This document shows positions 1-10,899 of a stretch of 60,000 nucleotides of DNA, piece after piece (position 1 is the first letter of the stretch; every line of letters starts with the position of its first letter). The notes under the pieces were generated by a model. It was not told the DNA's origin. It ran no database searches and was given only the letters and a program-made list of their open reading frames with translations. The DNA is taken from positions 80,191,171-80,251,170 of the forward strand of contig CM060732.1 in NCBI GenBank assembly GCA_030704615.1. Direction: 5' to 3'. Source of the stretch: Takakia lepidozioides (taxonomy: Eukaryota > Streptophyta > Takakiopsida > Takakiales > Takakiaceae). Position numbers and translations under genes: made by a program.

Positions 1-62
1 CAGCTCAAGGTATCTACAGCACGAGTACCATCGCTCCTCACAAGCTGCCATCGCGCGCGCTT

Positions 63-460
63 ATGCAGCGCAAAAAGAAAGACATTAGGGTTGCGCATGG
101 TTTTCCCCTGCCTGGCCAGTCATCCATCCTTCTCTGGATGAAAAACATCCGCCAGTCTGTCCGTCCGACGGACGTTGTCCGTTTCTCATTCGTGGAAGAT
201 GAAAGACATCGTGCTTTCATCTTGTCTTGCACTTCAACGGATGTAGTCCGTATTTCATCTAGGTTAGATGAAAAACATGGGGGATTTTTTATAAAAAAAC
301 TGTCTTGCCCTGTATTTAGGTCCTGTCAGATGAAGTCTTTTTTTCATCCAGGTTGGATTGAAAAAGTAGAAACTGACGGGAGTTTCACAGGTTTTTTAGT
401 GAAGAAATATTTCACTAAAAATATAGTTTATAAAAAAAAAATTGGATAAAGAACATCCAA
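63..460. repeat. Diffuse short-repeat tract with ATGAAAAACAT motifs
   Basis: The phrase GATGAAAAACAT or GATGAAAGACAT recurs several times here, next to TCCGTCCGACGGACGTTGTCCG, which is partly palindromic. The tract reads open in one frame but has no recognisable protein and is rich in short repeats. I treat it as noncoding, probably internal transposon sequence upstream of the ORF that starts at 628. Confidence 0.35.
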
Positions 461-545
461 AATTCCCTGCAACCCAATTTTGCAATTGTTTTCAATTTCC
501 TCAAGGATGGAAGTCGGGACAACAATTCCATAAACCCAGTGTCCA

Positions 546-576
546 GAGGGAGAGAGAGGGAGAGAGAGGGAGAGTT
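546..576. repeat. GAGAGAGG microsatellite
   Basis: A short purine tract made of GAGAGAGG units. It lies just upstream of the transposon-associated ORF that starts at 628. Confidence 0.7.
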
Positions 577-627
577 CAGGAAACAAAATGAGGCCAACTT
601 GTGGGTTTGCATGACAGGTGCCAGCTT

Positions 628-2230
628 ATGGGGAAAGAGAAGAAGTCCCCTGCCCCAAAGAAAGGGGCGGACAATCCGTTTGCTCTGCCGGCACGTGTGA
701 CACGCCAGGGCGTCTCACGGTTAACCAGCCTTGTCGACAGCCGCAGCCGGAGGGCTCGTCCGCCCCCTGAGGTCAGTACCCCCCCTCTTGTCCACATCTT
801 GGATACGCCAGGGGCTGGCTCAGCCAGCTCTCCTATTCGAGAGGTTGTTGCTGAGCCGGATGCTCAGTTGAGCACACCCCCGGCCACCAAGACGGGTGAA
901 ATGTACCTTAGCAAGCATATCACCCGTTCGGGGGGCCCGGTATGGGCAACTTTTGGATGTCACCCCCATAGCAACCCCTTCCTCCGCAGCAAAGGCTGTA
1001 TTTGCCAAGGCCCAACGTCAGGCTCAAGGGCCTTTGAAAGCCTCCATTGCTAGCCCATTGTTGTCGATGAGGGAGGAGGAGACGAGGAGGGCCAATGAAG
1101 TGGCCAAGATAGCGAAGCGCCCGAAGAAGTCAAGCCGGGTGAGGGCTTCTACCCTGATACGCATTTGGGGGGGGGGGGAGGAGGTATGGGCCGGTTTGGA
1201 GCGGCCTAGCCGATCAGCGACACCGCCCCTTGAGCCTGAGCGGTCAGCAAAGAAGGGCCTGGACTACGGGGCGCCGCCGCCGGCTATGCTCCACATCTGG
1301 AATCTACTTCCAGTGGCGCTCCGGGAGGGGATAGAGCGGGCACATCCGGCAACGGGGACTCCTGCCACATCGGGTGACACCGGGGGCGAGTCGGACAAGC
1401 TTACAAAGGTACAACTGTCGCACCTTGTTCCATGTTTTATCCTTTCCTTTGCATGCATGATTTTCTTTGTTGTTTGTTTCTTTTTTGAATTTGGAGGGGT
1501 TATTTGTCTTCGGGAGGCAGCAACATGGTTGATCTCATTGGTGCAGTCCAGTGGGGTTGCCAATGAGGGAGAGCACGTGGTGTTCATGAAGGACCCGAAC
1601 ACCAAAGGTAAGAAGAAGAGGCCTCGACCTCCCGAGATCCATTTTACCATCAATGAGGGGGCTGCCGAAGAGAGAGAGAGAGAAGGGAGAGGGAGAAAGA
1701 GAGAGAGGAAGTAGCGGGGAAGGGGAAGGAGATGGTTGTGGAGAAGGGGAAGGAAAAGAAGAAGAAGAAGTCCCATGGAGAGGAAGGGATGAGGTGGATT
1801 CGATGCAACGTATGTGTGTAATTCACTAATTGTTTGGGGGGGGGGGGGGGGTGGGGGTGCATAGGTATCGTGGGATGCACTCATTGCGGGAGAGACTGAT
1901 GCCGCAAACAAGCCCAAATTTGACCGGGCACGCGAAGCAATAACAGTCCGCCTTGACAAGCACGAATCCATACACAAGTGGGGCGCTGGCGGATCCAAGG
2001 GTTTTATCTTGTGATTTGTAAGTCGTACTTCCCTATGGATTTTGTTATGTCTTCTTTCTGGCTCCATCATCACGAAGAACTGACTTTAATTTGTGGCATG
2101 TGTAGCAACGCGCGTTTGAGAGGAAGCCATCTCCGGTAGAGTACAACTACGCCAAGAAGCATGGTTGGCAATCCCTCATGAAGAACATGGCCAACACGGA
2201 GGGGGATGAGTGCACTACAGGGCACTAGTA
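628..2230 (+). pseudogene. Transposon-associated low-complexity ORF (broken, intron-containing)
   Basis: An open frame starts at the ATG at 628 with a Lys/Ser/Pro-rich N-terminus (MGKEKKSPAPKKG). Around 900-950 a second frame takes over and stays open to about 1,410, so there is either a splice or a frameshift. Possible later exons lie at about 1,530-1,660, 1,866-2,010 (reading DALIAGETDAANKPKF) and 2,106-2,226. I recognise no catalytic domain. The position inside an element that ends with a CACTA-type terminus at 3,316, and the basic, Pro/Ser-rich composition, fit the accessory first ORF common in plant DNA transposons. GA-rich and G-rich runs (1,670-1,710; 1,834-1,850) interrupt it. Function unknown. 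Confidence 0.35.
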
Positions 2231-2639
2231 TGGATGAGGTTGGGGGTCATGGCTAGGGATTGGATGAGAGATTTGTGGGACTTAGGGAAACGCCACCTCA
2301 TTTAGGTGCTCTGGCAAAGGGCGCGGAGTCATCACGCTCACCAGATAGCTCTGAGTCCTCCACTGAGGATGAGGATGAGGATGACTAGTCCTAGTCCATG
2401 TAGGTCCCAGGGTCAGCCTACTGAACCCTTGTGAGTTTTTCAGCTCATTTCCTATAAATATATTTCCATCTTTCCATCTTCCATCTTAATCATGTGTCGC
2501 ACCGTCTCACTTCGATTCATGCTTGCTTCAATTGTGTATCTGCTAAATCAGAGAAATGGAACTGTAAGGTCTCCCATCCCAAAAAACAAAACAGGCAAAA
2601 AAACAAAAAACCACCCCAATTCACCCCAAAATCAACCCC

Positions 2640-3316
2640 AAACCCCCCCCCCCCACCAGGCTGCCCTCGCGACTGCATGACGTCGCCAATGGCAATGTTT
2701 GGGCAGGGGTTTGCAAGCCGCGACGGTCGGGCGTCGCAAAACCCATTTGTGGGCGGCAATGCCCAACACCCCTTGCAACATGTTTTTTTGGTCCGGGGGT
2801 CGCAGAGCCCGCCACCCTTCCTACGCCACGTTTTTTTTTTTTGATAAATATAAAAAACAAAGCGACGCCAAAGCGTCGCAAAAACCCACGCCCGGGCGTG
2901 GCGGAGCTTGACTCCTGTTCCTGCTGTTTTTTTTGCCACGCCCAATAGTCGCTTGCAGCGACACACTGGCGTCGCTTGGCATACCACCGGCTTACGCCAC
3001 GTGTTTTGGGTTTTATGATGGGACTCCCGGGCAGACGTCGGCTGGAGGGCCGCGACGGCGAGATGTCGCTCGAAGGAGGCCCCTGCCATCGGTGCGGACG
3101 GCCTGAAAAACGACGTCCGGCAGTCGCGGGAGTTGGGGCGGGGGCTCGCGACCCCATACGTCGCATTTTTGCGACGTCATTTTGGCGATGCCCATGCGAC
3201 GGCCGGGCGACAGCCGGGCGTCGCAAATTCTGCACCCGCCCCCTGCTCGAAATCGGCGTTTTCCCGACGCTGCGACGTGGCTCGGGCGTCGCAAATGCCC
3301 CCATTTTCCTGTAGTG
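2640..3316. mobile_element. CACTA-type transposon end with GCGTCGC subterminal repeats
   Basis: The segment ends at 3,316 in ...ATTTTCCTGTAGTG, which on the other strand is CACTACAGGAAAATGG, the form of a CACTA (En/Spm) terminal inverted repeat. Inside it is a CG-rich tract in which GCGTCGCAAA or CGTCGC/GCGACG recurs in both orientations (about 2,728, 2,872, 2,950, 3,060, 3,158, 3,172, 3,222, 3,288). This resembles the subterminal arrays that CACTA elements use as transposase binding sites. The long frames here are by-products of the CG-rich repeats. The partner end is not in the window, so the 3-bp target duplication (CAT on this side) cannot be checked. Confidence 0.65.
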
Positions 3317-3930
3317 CATAGAGGCAAGTGTTACTATCAGTCCCCTTTATTCCACTTGATTTAGTGACACTCACCATGCATAGAGTAGAGCAGTTTCATT
3401 TGGCGCTGATTCTAGAGTGGTCCAGGAATTAGCGTGGTCCAGGAGTTAAAAGAGGGGGCCAATGTATTAAGGCCACTTGTATTATTTAATGAAATGAAGG
3501 GTCCAAAAATTAAGGATTGACTTTCTAGCGTGGACTTTCTAGATAGTTCTAGATCTAGCTGACTTTTTAGATATTTCTAGTTCTAGTTGACTTTCAAGTT
3601 TCTAGATAGTTCTACTAATATGTCGGTCCGGTGAGAAGCAACTGACTAGTTGCTTGTAACTTGTGTCTTCAACATGCTGGCACAGGCACTAGTAGCGTGT
3701 CTCACTAGTGGTTTGAGAGCCAGAGCCAGCGTGAGTAGTTGGTTGCTATGTTGGGGGTCGGGCCAGATATGGCAGGTAGGATCAAAGTGGCTGCAAGAGG
3801 GAAAGACAAGGTGGTGGAGGGTGCACATAAGTTTATAGAGGCAAGTGTTACTATCGGCGTGAGTAGGTATCGACGTCAAATCAGGTCCCCTTTATTCCAC
3901 TTGTTCACATATTACTATGCATTTTAGTGA
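3313..3930. repeat. Direct repeat flanking the CACTA end
   Basis: The phrase ATAGAGGCAAGTGTTACTATC followed by CCCCTTTATTCCACTTG occurs at about 3,319-3,358 and again at about 3,834-3,903. The stretch between contains repeated 'tagatagttctag' words and no convincing gene. Probably old repetitive DNA into which the CACTA element jumped. Confidence 0.5.
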
Positions 3931-4499
3931 CTGGTGGCTTCTTATATAGCAACCTCCAGTAGGTTGACTCTCGGTTCTCATTTCTGCAACTCTTGCGTTA
4001 CCCACTTTCAAATTTTCTATACTTTATTAATAAAGTTTGACGCTCGACCATCCAACAATTAAAAGAAATCTCAATATGTAACACAGTGAAAGTTCATGGG
4101 TTTTCATGACGTGGCCCTTTTTTTGCGCCGGAATTATCTACCGGCTCAAGCAATACTTCGCCTGAGCTGGGATTCAAGTAGGAATTAAAATCTCTGCCTG
4201 CATTTTGGTTAGAAATCAGAAATTATTTTTGGAGGTAGTAGGAAATCATTCAAGGAACAATGTTCCAATGCCAATTTGGACCCCTATGGCTGAATTACAG
4301 GTCATGGTGCTTTTTGACCCCACTGTTTTCCCATACAAAGCAACCCTATGCAGATTTTGGAATTGTGCTTTGCAAATTTGGGGCAAGATGCTTTAGGTGC
4401 CTGTGAATTGGAATGTGGTTGGGGTCTTGCAAGGAAAAAATATTTTTTCGGACCAAGAGCCTGGTCAAACAATATTTCCCTCTAAAATTGGAGTACACT

Positions 4500-5050
4500 A
4501 CAGATTTAGGGCTTACCATTTTGTTATAATCCTAATGACACGGTAAAATGGGCTGGAATTTTTACAGCGGGTGCATGAGGTACGTAGCCTTCCTTTCATA
4601 CGGTTCATCCCTGTCGATGTTTGTTAGCTGGGAGATATACCCTCATCCGTGAGGGTATGTGCTGTTTTGGAGTGGGCCCACCAAAAACAGCCTCGTCCTT
4701 CAAGTTTCGCCCCACCATCTCCATCACCCTTGTGTCACTCCAATTGCCCGGAAATCGGCGGTCTAACTCACGGGCATACGTCCGCTTCGTGCCAAAGTGC
4801 TGATCAGCCCACTCGATGTGCAAAGGGAACCACCTCAATGCGAGTTCGAAGGTTGGCTTCGTTATAGCCTCCCAGAACGCACCGCAGGGATCACCATGGC
4901 AATCTTTGCCAACTCCACGTCCTGTATCGCCAAGGACATGTTCTTCTTCCCACCCTCTCCCTTCTTTGTAGCCTCCTTCCCCTACTCCTTTGTTACCCCA
5001 CTGCCCTCCCCCGCATGCAACATACCCTAGTATTTGTTGAGCAGATTCCA
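4500..5050 (-). pseudogene. Unrecognised protein fragment, probably TE-derived
   Basis: Minus strand, open from about 4,900 to 4,605. It reads a Trp/Arg-rich peptide (for example HIEWADQHFGTKRTYAREL) followed by a stop. The composition is protein-like, in contrast to the simple repeats nearby, but I recognise no family and no start or splice sites can be fixed. The surrounding 3.9-5.9 kb has no other convincing gene. Repeated 'catgtcaccc' words at 5,250-5,410 look like a minor repeat. Confidence 0.25.
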
Positions 5051-5727
5051 GGAGTAATGTAGGGACGCATGCGATGCGATTCGTCCTGTCGTGTCTTCAG
5101 CGGGTCCCCTGTCAAATCTTCCCCATTCCCCTTGTCCATACTTGAGAGTGCAAGAGGTTGCTTAGTTGCTAAGCAACGGTGACCAATTTATTAGATGATG
5201 CTATTAGGTGATGGAGGCGACGAGGCATATGGTTCCATTCTTAATGGGTGGGTAGCATCACCTGGTCCATGTCACCCCAACTTTGGTGATTTGTGTTACT
5301 CCATGTCTCGTGTAACCCCTCTTAGTATTTTTTATACTTAGCCAAATTTGGACTCGATTGGAGTGTAACTCCGTACCATGTCACCCTGATCATATCACCC
5401 CCAATCTGTGTCACTCCCATGAAGATTTGACATGCCGGAAGCTTGCATACTATGCTGTCAGAGATCTCACATGTGCATCCAATGTTTTTCTTTATTGCTG
5501 CATCCATTGGGATCTCTTCCTTTGACCCCATGATTTGAAGATACTTCAAAAAAGTCCTACCATCTGTCAGCAGATCATGTTGCCTCTTGAATTCCAAGCT
5601 TTCCATTTTTCAAACTCCGATTTCTTTGCAATTTTCTCCTTCAACCCTTCTTTTCTTTGAGCTTCTCCACTGCCCTCACTGCCACTTTTAGGGCTGTTAC
5701 ACCCCACACTAGCATTATCTCAAGGGA

Positions 5728-5766
5728 GGAAAAAAAAGAAAAAAGAAAAAAGAAAAAAGGAAAAAC
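5728..5766. repeat. A-rich (AAAAAAG)n tract
   Basis: Five or so AAAAAAG units about 220 bases upstream of the UTP18 start codon. It probably lies in the promoter or 5' UTR. Confidence 0.7.
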
Positions 5767-5980
5767 CCCAAGGATGAGGTGCCTCCCAACAGATGAAAGT
5801 ACTTGGATGCGGAGTAACGGGGCAGAGCAGTCATCACCCTGAGCAAAAGACCCGGAGTTTCAGAGGTCGTGCTAAACCCTAGAGCTTGGCTGTGCTGCAA
5901 ACTGTGGAGGTTTCGAAGATTCACTGCCGGTCTCTTTTGTCTCACGCTGACCCTAAGTAGCTCTGCTTGCATTCACCAAA

Positions 5981-8749
5981 ATGCAGGCCAGTGAAGAAGC
6001 GCCCTCAGGGAAGAAGCGGAAGCGGGACTCAGCTGGGTTGCGGCTACTCAAGAAGGAGGCTGCGGAAGCATCCCGCCTGCACAGCCTTTTATTTGGGAAG
6101 TTGGAAGAGGCAAATAATGTTGGTCAGGAGATTGTTGTGGTGAGCTCCTGTTTGGCTGGTCAGCGGGCCGTTTGGAGATGAATTGCTTGGGCTGATAGGA
6201 CTATGGAGTGGGTTAGATTTTGTAAGAGTGAACTGAAAGCAACGGACGAGTACATGTTTCAGCCCTTTTAGCTCTTTTGGTCCAAAGCCAAAGGTTGTCC
6301 TCTTTCTTGCCCCTTTTCTGTTCCTGTTTGTGACTTGTCATGGACGGTCTCAGTTATCTTTTCGATGACTTCCCTTTTCCTACTCTTAATTGTCCTCAGA
6401 AGATCTCATGGACATATCGTGGATGGCGCTTTCCTGACACTACTCCGCCGGAGGAGAATCTGGAAGCTTAACTTTCTGCTTGGCCTATGGCTGCCTATGA
6501 AACTTTCACCATTGTGAACAATGGAAAGCAAGTGATACCTTCTTGGGGATGGTTGGACAGCTGGTTCCTGCATAAATCATGAAGCCTACGCCTTGGGTTC
6601 TGGGCTTGGTGACTTGGAAGCTTATTGGGCTCTCAGCACCAGACAATTGCCATAATGTGGGGGGCTTCTGCCAACTGGCGGACAGAAACTCAGCCCTAAG
6701 TTGCAATAACAGTTTTGCACAGCCAGCTACAATGTGGTCATGGGGAAGTGACTATTGACTTACTGGTTGCTTAGGACAGCATGCTAGAAAACCGGATGAA
6801 TCCACAACCACCCCAGTTGTTCAATCTGTGATACATGGTTATGATCGTATTGCCAGGGACAATTGTATCCCGAAAAGGTGGGGCTGTGACAGGAAAAGAG
6901 AGAGCACCTTTAGGCTTGATTTTCCTCCCTGTTTGCATGATAGGAATTGATCTGGAATACTCATACGTGCGTTTCTCTCAGAAAGCTGCAGATGTTGGAA
7001 AGAAGAGGCCAGTCTGGGAAGATGAAGAAGATGTCAATACTTCAGTGAGAGTCGCTACAGTAAGCCGGCTTCGAAAGCTGCGGATAGATGATGGAGAGGA
7101 AACTCTATCAGGTCAGACATATGCCACAAGGCTACGGGCACAGCACTCGAAACTCAATCCAGGAACCACATGGGCGGAGCTTCCATGGGAGAGGAAACTG
7201 AGAGGAAGAGGTAGCAGTGATGGCAATGACACCATTGATTCAGGTATTGCTGTGCTGATACAATCACAATGGATGGTTTTTGATGTACTCCTGTGATGAC
7301 CAAGTCATACCATGGTCTGGATATGTGATAGGCTCTATAGCATTTGGATCCTTTGGCACAGGTTCTTAACAAGGTTGTCAAATGGATATGTTTTCACCTT
7401 TAGGAAATCATCATGAGAAATTGAGGCCAAACCTTCAAGAGGTCATTGTGTGGATCTTCATTCCATGTATGCGGCCTGATAATGTTGGCGGTAACAGATC
7501 CCGTTAAACTGGATTGGGGACTGTGTCTGAGGTGGTTGAAAGAATGTACTCATAAACGCTGCGTGCTGTAGCTGTGTCTTGTCCAATTACTTATCATTGT
7601 GTAACAGGTGAAGCGTCAGGGTTGGAGGAGGAGGAACAAGATGCAGGTGCCAGGTATCTAGAGGGACTCGGAGGAGAAACGAAGGATGCGTATTTGGCCA
7701 GAGACAATGAAGGTTCAGCTTATGGGGCAACCTCATTACTACAGTATAGTGAACATGTTGTCAAGAGCAAGTCCCGGCTTCCACAAGGGTTGCTTGAAAT
7801 ATCTCAAATGCGAGATGCAAACAGTGTGGAGCCCTCGAAAGGTGTTGTCCAATCTGTTGATTTCCACCAGAATGCCCAGCTGCTCTTGACTGCAGGATTC
7901 GACAAGAAATTGCGGTTTTTTCAGATTGATGGAAAGAGGAACCCCAAAGTTCAGAGCATTTTCTTGCAAGACTTTCCTGTTCACAAAGCAGCTTTTGTTC
8001 CAGATGGATCTGGCGTAGTTGCTGCCGGCCGGCGAAATTTCTTCTTTGTTTATGATTTAGAGGCTGGCCGAGTGGACAGGGTTAATTGTGTTATCGGCCG
8101 TGAAGAAAAGAGCCTTGAAAGCTTTGAAGTCTCGCCGGATAGCAAAGTGGTGGCCATTTTAGGAAATGAGGGCTATATTATTCTTGTCTCTCTCCGAACA
8201 AAACAGTCCATTGGCACTCTGAAGATGAATGGAAGTGTAAGGGCGGTTTCCTTTGCTGCTGAGGGGCAGGAGTTGGTGACTACTGGGGGAGATGGAGAGG
8301 TTTATCACTGGGATTTGAGGTCTCGCCGGTGTTTCCATAAAGGGCGAGATGAAGGGTGTGTGAAAAGCACAGCGCTGGAAGTGTCTCCCAATAGTCAGTT
8401 TTTTGCAACGGGACAAGGAAGTGGGGTTGTAAATCTCTATAATAGGGATGGGTTTCTGGGAGGAGTGACAAGGCCTTTAAAGGCTGTTATGAACCTTACA
8501 ACCAGCATCGATGAATTGAAGTTCAATTGTGACTCACAAATTCTGGCCATCTGTTCTCGAATGAAGAAGGATGCCTTCCGGTTGGTGCATTTGCCGTCAT
8601 ATACAGTGTTCTCAAACTGGCCGTCACCGAAAACCCCTCTTCAGTATGTCCACTCAATGGCTTTCAGCCCCGGTGGAGGGTATTTTGCTGCTGGAAACGC
8701 TGCTGGCAGAGTTCTTCTCTACAGGCTTCACCACTATAACTACGCTTGA
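5981..8749 (+). CDS. UTP18: UTP18-like WD40 protein of the small-subunit processome
   Basis: Three exons: 5,981-6,139, 6,982-7,243 and 7,608-8,749. All junctions are GT-AG and in frame, giving 520 aa, close to the usual size of the family. The start is the ATG at 5,981, opening a Lys-rich N-terminus (GKKRKRD). Exon 2 has the family's conserved N-terminal signature (RPVWEDEED, then LRAQHSKLNPGTTWAEL). Exon 3 carries the WD40 propeller from about residue 218 (GVVQSVDFHQNAQLLLTAGFD) to the C-terminus. By family knowledge Utp18 sits in the nucleolus as part of the UTP-B module and is needed for 18S rRNA processing from pre-rRNA. No frameshift or stop is seen, so the gene looks intact. It converges on the VAL-like gene downstream. 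The alternative, another WD40 protein, is unlikely given the exon 2 motifs. Confidence 0.93.
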
Positions 8750-8761
8750 TTAGACTGTAGG

Positions 8762-8784
8762 TCTCTCTCTCTCTCTCTCTCTCC
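8762..8784. repeat. CT microsatellite after UTP18
   Basis: A pure (CT)n run starting about 12 bases after the UTP18 stop codon, hence in the 3' UTR. The following 8,785-9,370 contains no gene I can support and probably includes the UTP18 polyadenylation region. Confidence 0.85.
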
Positions 8785-9367
8785 CTCCTCTCCTGGTGTA
8801 TGCATTTGAGACCATCTAGAGTTGAACTCCTCTACAAGTGGGACCGGCTTTTAGGGAGGGGGTGCATACAGCTGTTTCTCATGGCATGTCAACTGGCATT
8901 TACAAAAGCCTCTCACCATCTAGTTGTTATTTCTTTCTATTCATAGTGACGCAGGCCCAATATGTAGTATGCCAATACTTCATTGCAAAGTGATTGATCT
9001 TATTTGTAAATCTTTGTCTCACAGTTGTTGTGATACCAAACTTTATTTACTCACATTTACATTGAATACCATAAGCCCCCACTGATAAAATTATCATCCC
9101 TTCGCTCACTCACACTCAAATTTGTTGCAGGAATGAGTTGCTTTCGACAAGCTGGTCCATAAACAAGCCCAAAACGAAAGGTCAAATGCATAACACCGTA
9201 TTTGAATCCACAAATGGTTATAGTGGGGCAGATAGAATTGGACATACAATTCACATATGGCTAGAAAATGACGACAAAATTTCCTATTTAAAGTGAAATC
9301 CATCAGTGCTCTGGGAGACAGGCCAGTATTACAAGAAGATTCTTGGTCACTGATTGAAGAGGAAAGT

Positions 9368-9590
9368 AACTTTGTTTATTAACAAACACAATTTGCCACT
9401 GTTGACTGGATTCCAAAATCCAAAAGAGTCACTAGGGTTCTTCCAGCTTGAAGAAATTTGTGGTCAGCGACTCTACATTTTGGGTTCATGAACTGGTGTA
9501 GCTCTGTAGCAGACATCATGATGTCAAGCTCTGAAGCTGGATGGGCTTTGTAACTAACCATGGCTAGGTGGCAGACCTGCAAAAGGAAAA
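9368..9590 (-). other. Possible terminal exon of the VAL-like gene
   Basis: On the minus strand a good acceptor (TTTTGCAG at about 9,585) precedes a 64-codon open stretch reading VCHLAMVSYKAHPASELDIM and ending in a stop at about 9,380. It lies downstream of the last VAL-like exons in the right orientation. I see no known motif and cannot connect the phase to an upstream donor, so this is a candidate only. The stretch 9,600-10,440 holds nothing else I can identify. Confidence 0.25.
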
Positions 9591-10441
9591 TGACCGAAAG
9601 GGGTATATGTTTTTATGAACAGCCAGATGCCTGTTGGCATCTGACCAAGCATATTACAACATCGATTGGCTAATACCAGTTTTACACTAGAAAGTGGCGG
9701 GAAGGAACTGATAGAATCCATCATTCTCCTACTAACTATGGCTGAGATGAAATAAATAGGTGAGACAAAGGTTGAAACACTATACAGGGTCAGGGGAGTA
9801 TGCAAAACAGCATCTTTGGTTGAAGTAAAAGCTCTCTAAGTGGGATAAACCTTCCCTAGTGAAGTACTAGTCTATTATTGAATGCAATATGGAACATCTC
9901 ATGGTCCAGTGAATGTCCCCTAACAAGGGGCCTCACCGTACTTTCCAGATTGCCCCCAAAAAACTTCTCCAAAAATGTTTTCGCTTCTAAGAAGATGCGG
10001 CAGCATTTGCCAATGCCCTATGACCAAAACTGGGGTAGCCTGACATTATGAAGACTTGAACAGGCATTATGATACAAGTTGAATTTCCCAGCCCAAATGG
10101 AGAGTGAAGAATAATACTTGGAACTTCAGATCAAGGATTCCTGTAGCTCTGATAGCCTCCTTTCTGTACTCTGTACATAATCCAGAGTTCTTCAAAGGTC
10201 TGTGGTGCATAACAAACAATGAATCAATCTACCAAAGTTTGAGAAGGAAGATTGACCAGCAGTTGCCAATACAGCCTAGAATGATCCCACCTTCAGTTCA
10301 AAGCGATCGAAAAAATGCTGACACTTGCATGAAGAAGACATAGCATAAGAAGAAAGGAAAGGGAGGGGGTAAAGGCTGAATGGAGAAACCTTAGATGCAG
10401 AGCCTATGAAGCCGTCACAGCTTTTACATCTCATGACCTTG

Positions 10442-10899
10442 TTATGCCCCATTGGGGACATAGCATCTCCTGGCAGATAACACAGCGGAAGGTTCACTAG
10501 GAAAACATCCTTCTTCCAATGCACTTGAATGTAAGCTGATCCCTAGAATCTGCTTGATAGACTTTCTCTCTGAACAATGAGATGTGAGATTCTCCTTCAG
10601 ATCAACATTGGTGGGTTGCATTTGCCTGCCAACTTCGTCTGAAGCAATGGCCCTGCCAGGCGACAAAGCTATATTGCTGAGAGAGTTTTCCTCCTGGGTC
10701 GAGTAATCTGACTCAGAAGTTTCCGTTTCTTCCTCCATGAATTCTTCTTCACTGTCGGTCTGGTCCTCTGCAGATTCCACATCATTATTTCCTCTCTCCC
10801 TTTGGGTCTCCCACCAGTCTAAGAATTTTCTCTTTCTTTTTGTCCAGGCGCAGATGCCACAGAAGGAAAGGTGCTCAAGGAAAAAGGTAGGCAGTCCGA
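10442..10899 (-). CDS. Likely C-terminal exon of the VAL-like gene (Cys/basic then acidic tail)
   Basis: Acceptor CTTTTAG at about 10,900, then an open frame to a stop at 10,442. It begins with a Cys-basic patch (FCGICAWTKRKRKFL), resembling the C-rich, KR-rich segment that follows the CW domain in VAL proteins. It continues as an acidic Ser/Glu-rich tail (DQTDSEEEFMEEETETSESD). The phase does not join directly to the exon ending at 12,510, so at least one exon between is unassigned. No LxLxL EAR motif is visible. Confidence 0.55.

Noticed and set aside
2213-2228. CACTACAGGGCACTAG as the left terminus of the element ending at 3,316
   Set aside because: Only ten bases match the terminus and the sequence reads on as protein-like coding (GDECTTGH). 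There is no inverted subterminal similarity.
2517-3327. Long overlapping frames on both strands in the CG-rich tract
   Set aside because: All six frames stay open because of the GC-rich GCGTCGC repeats. No codon bias or domain.
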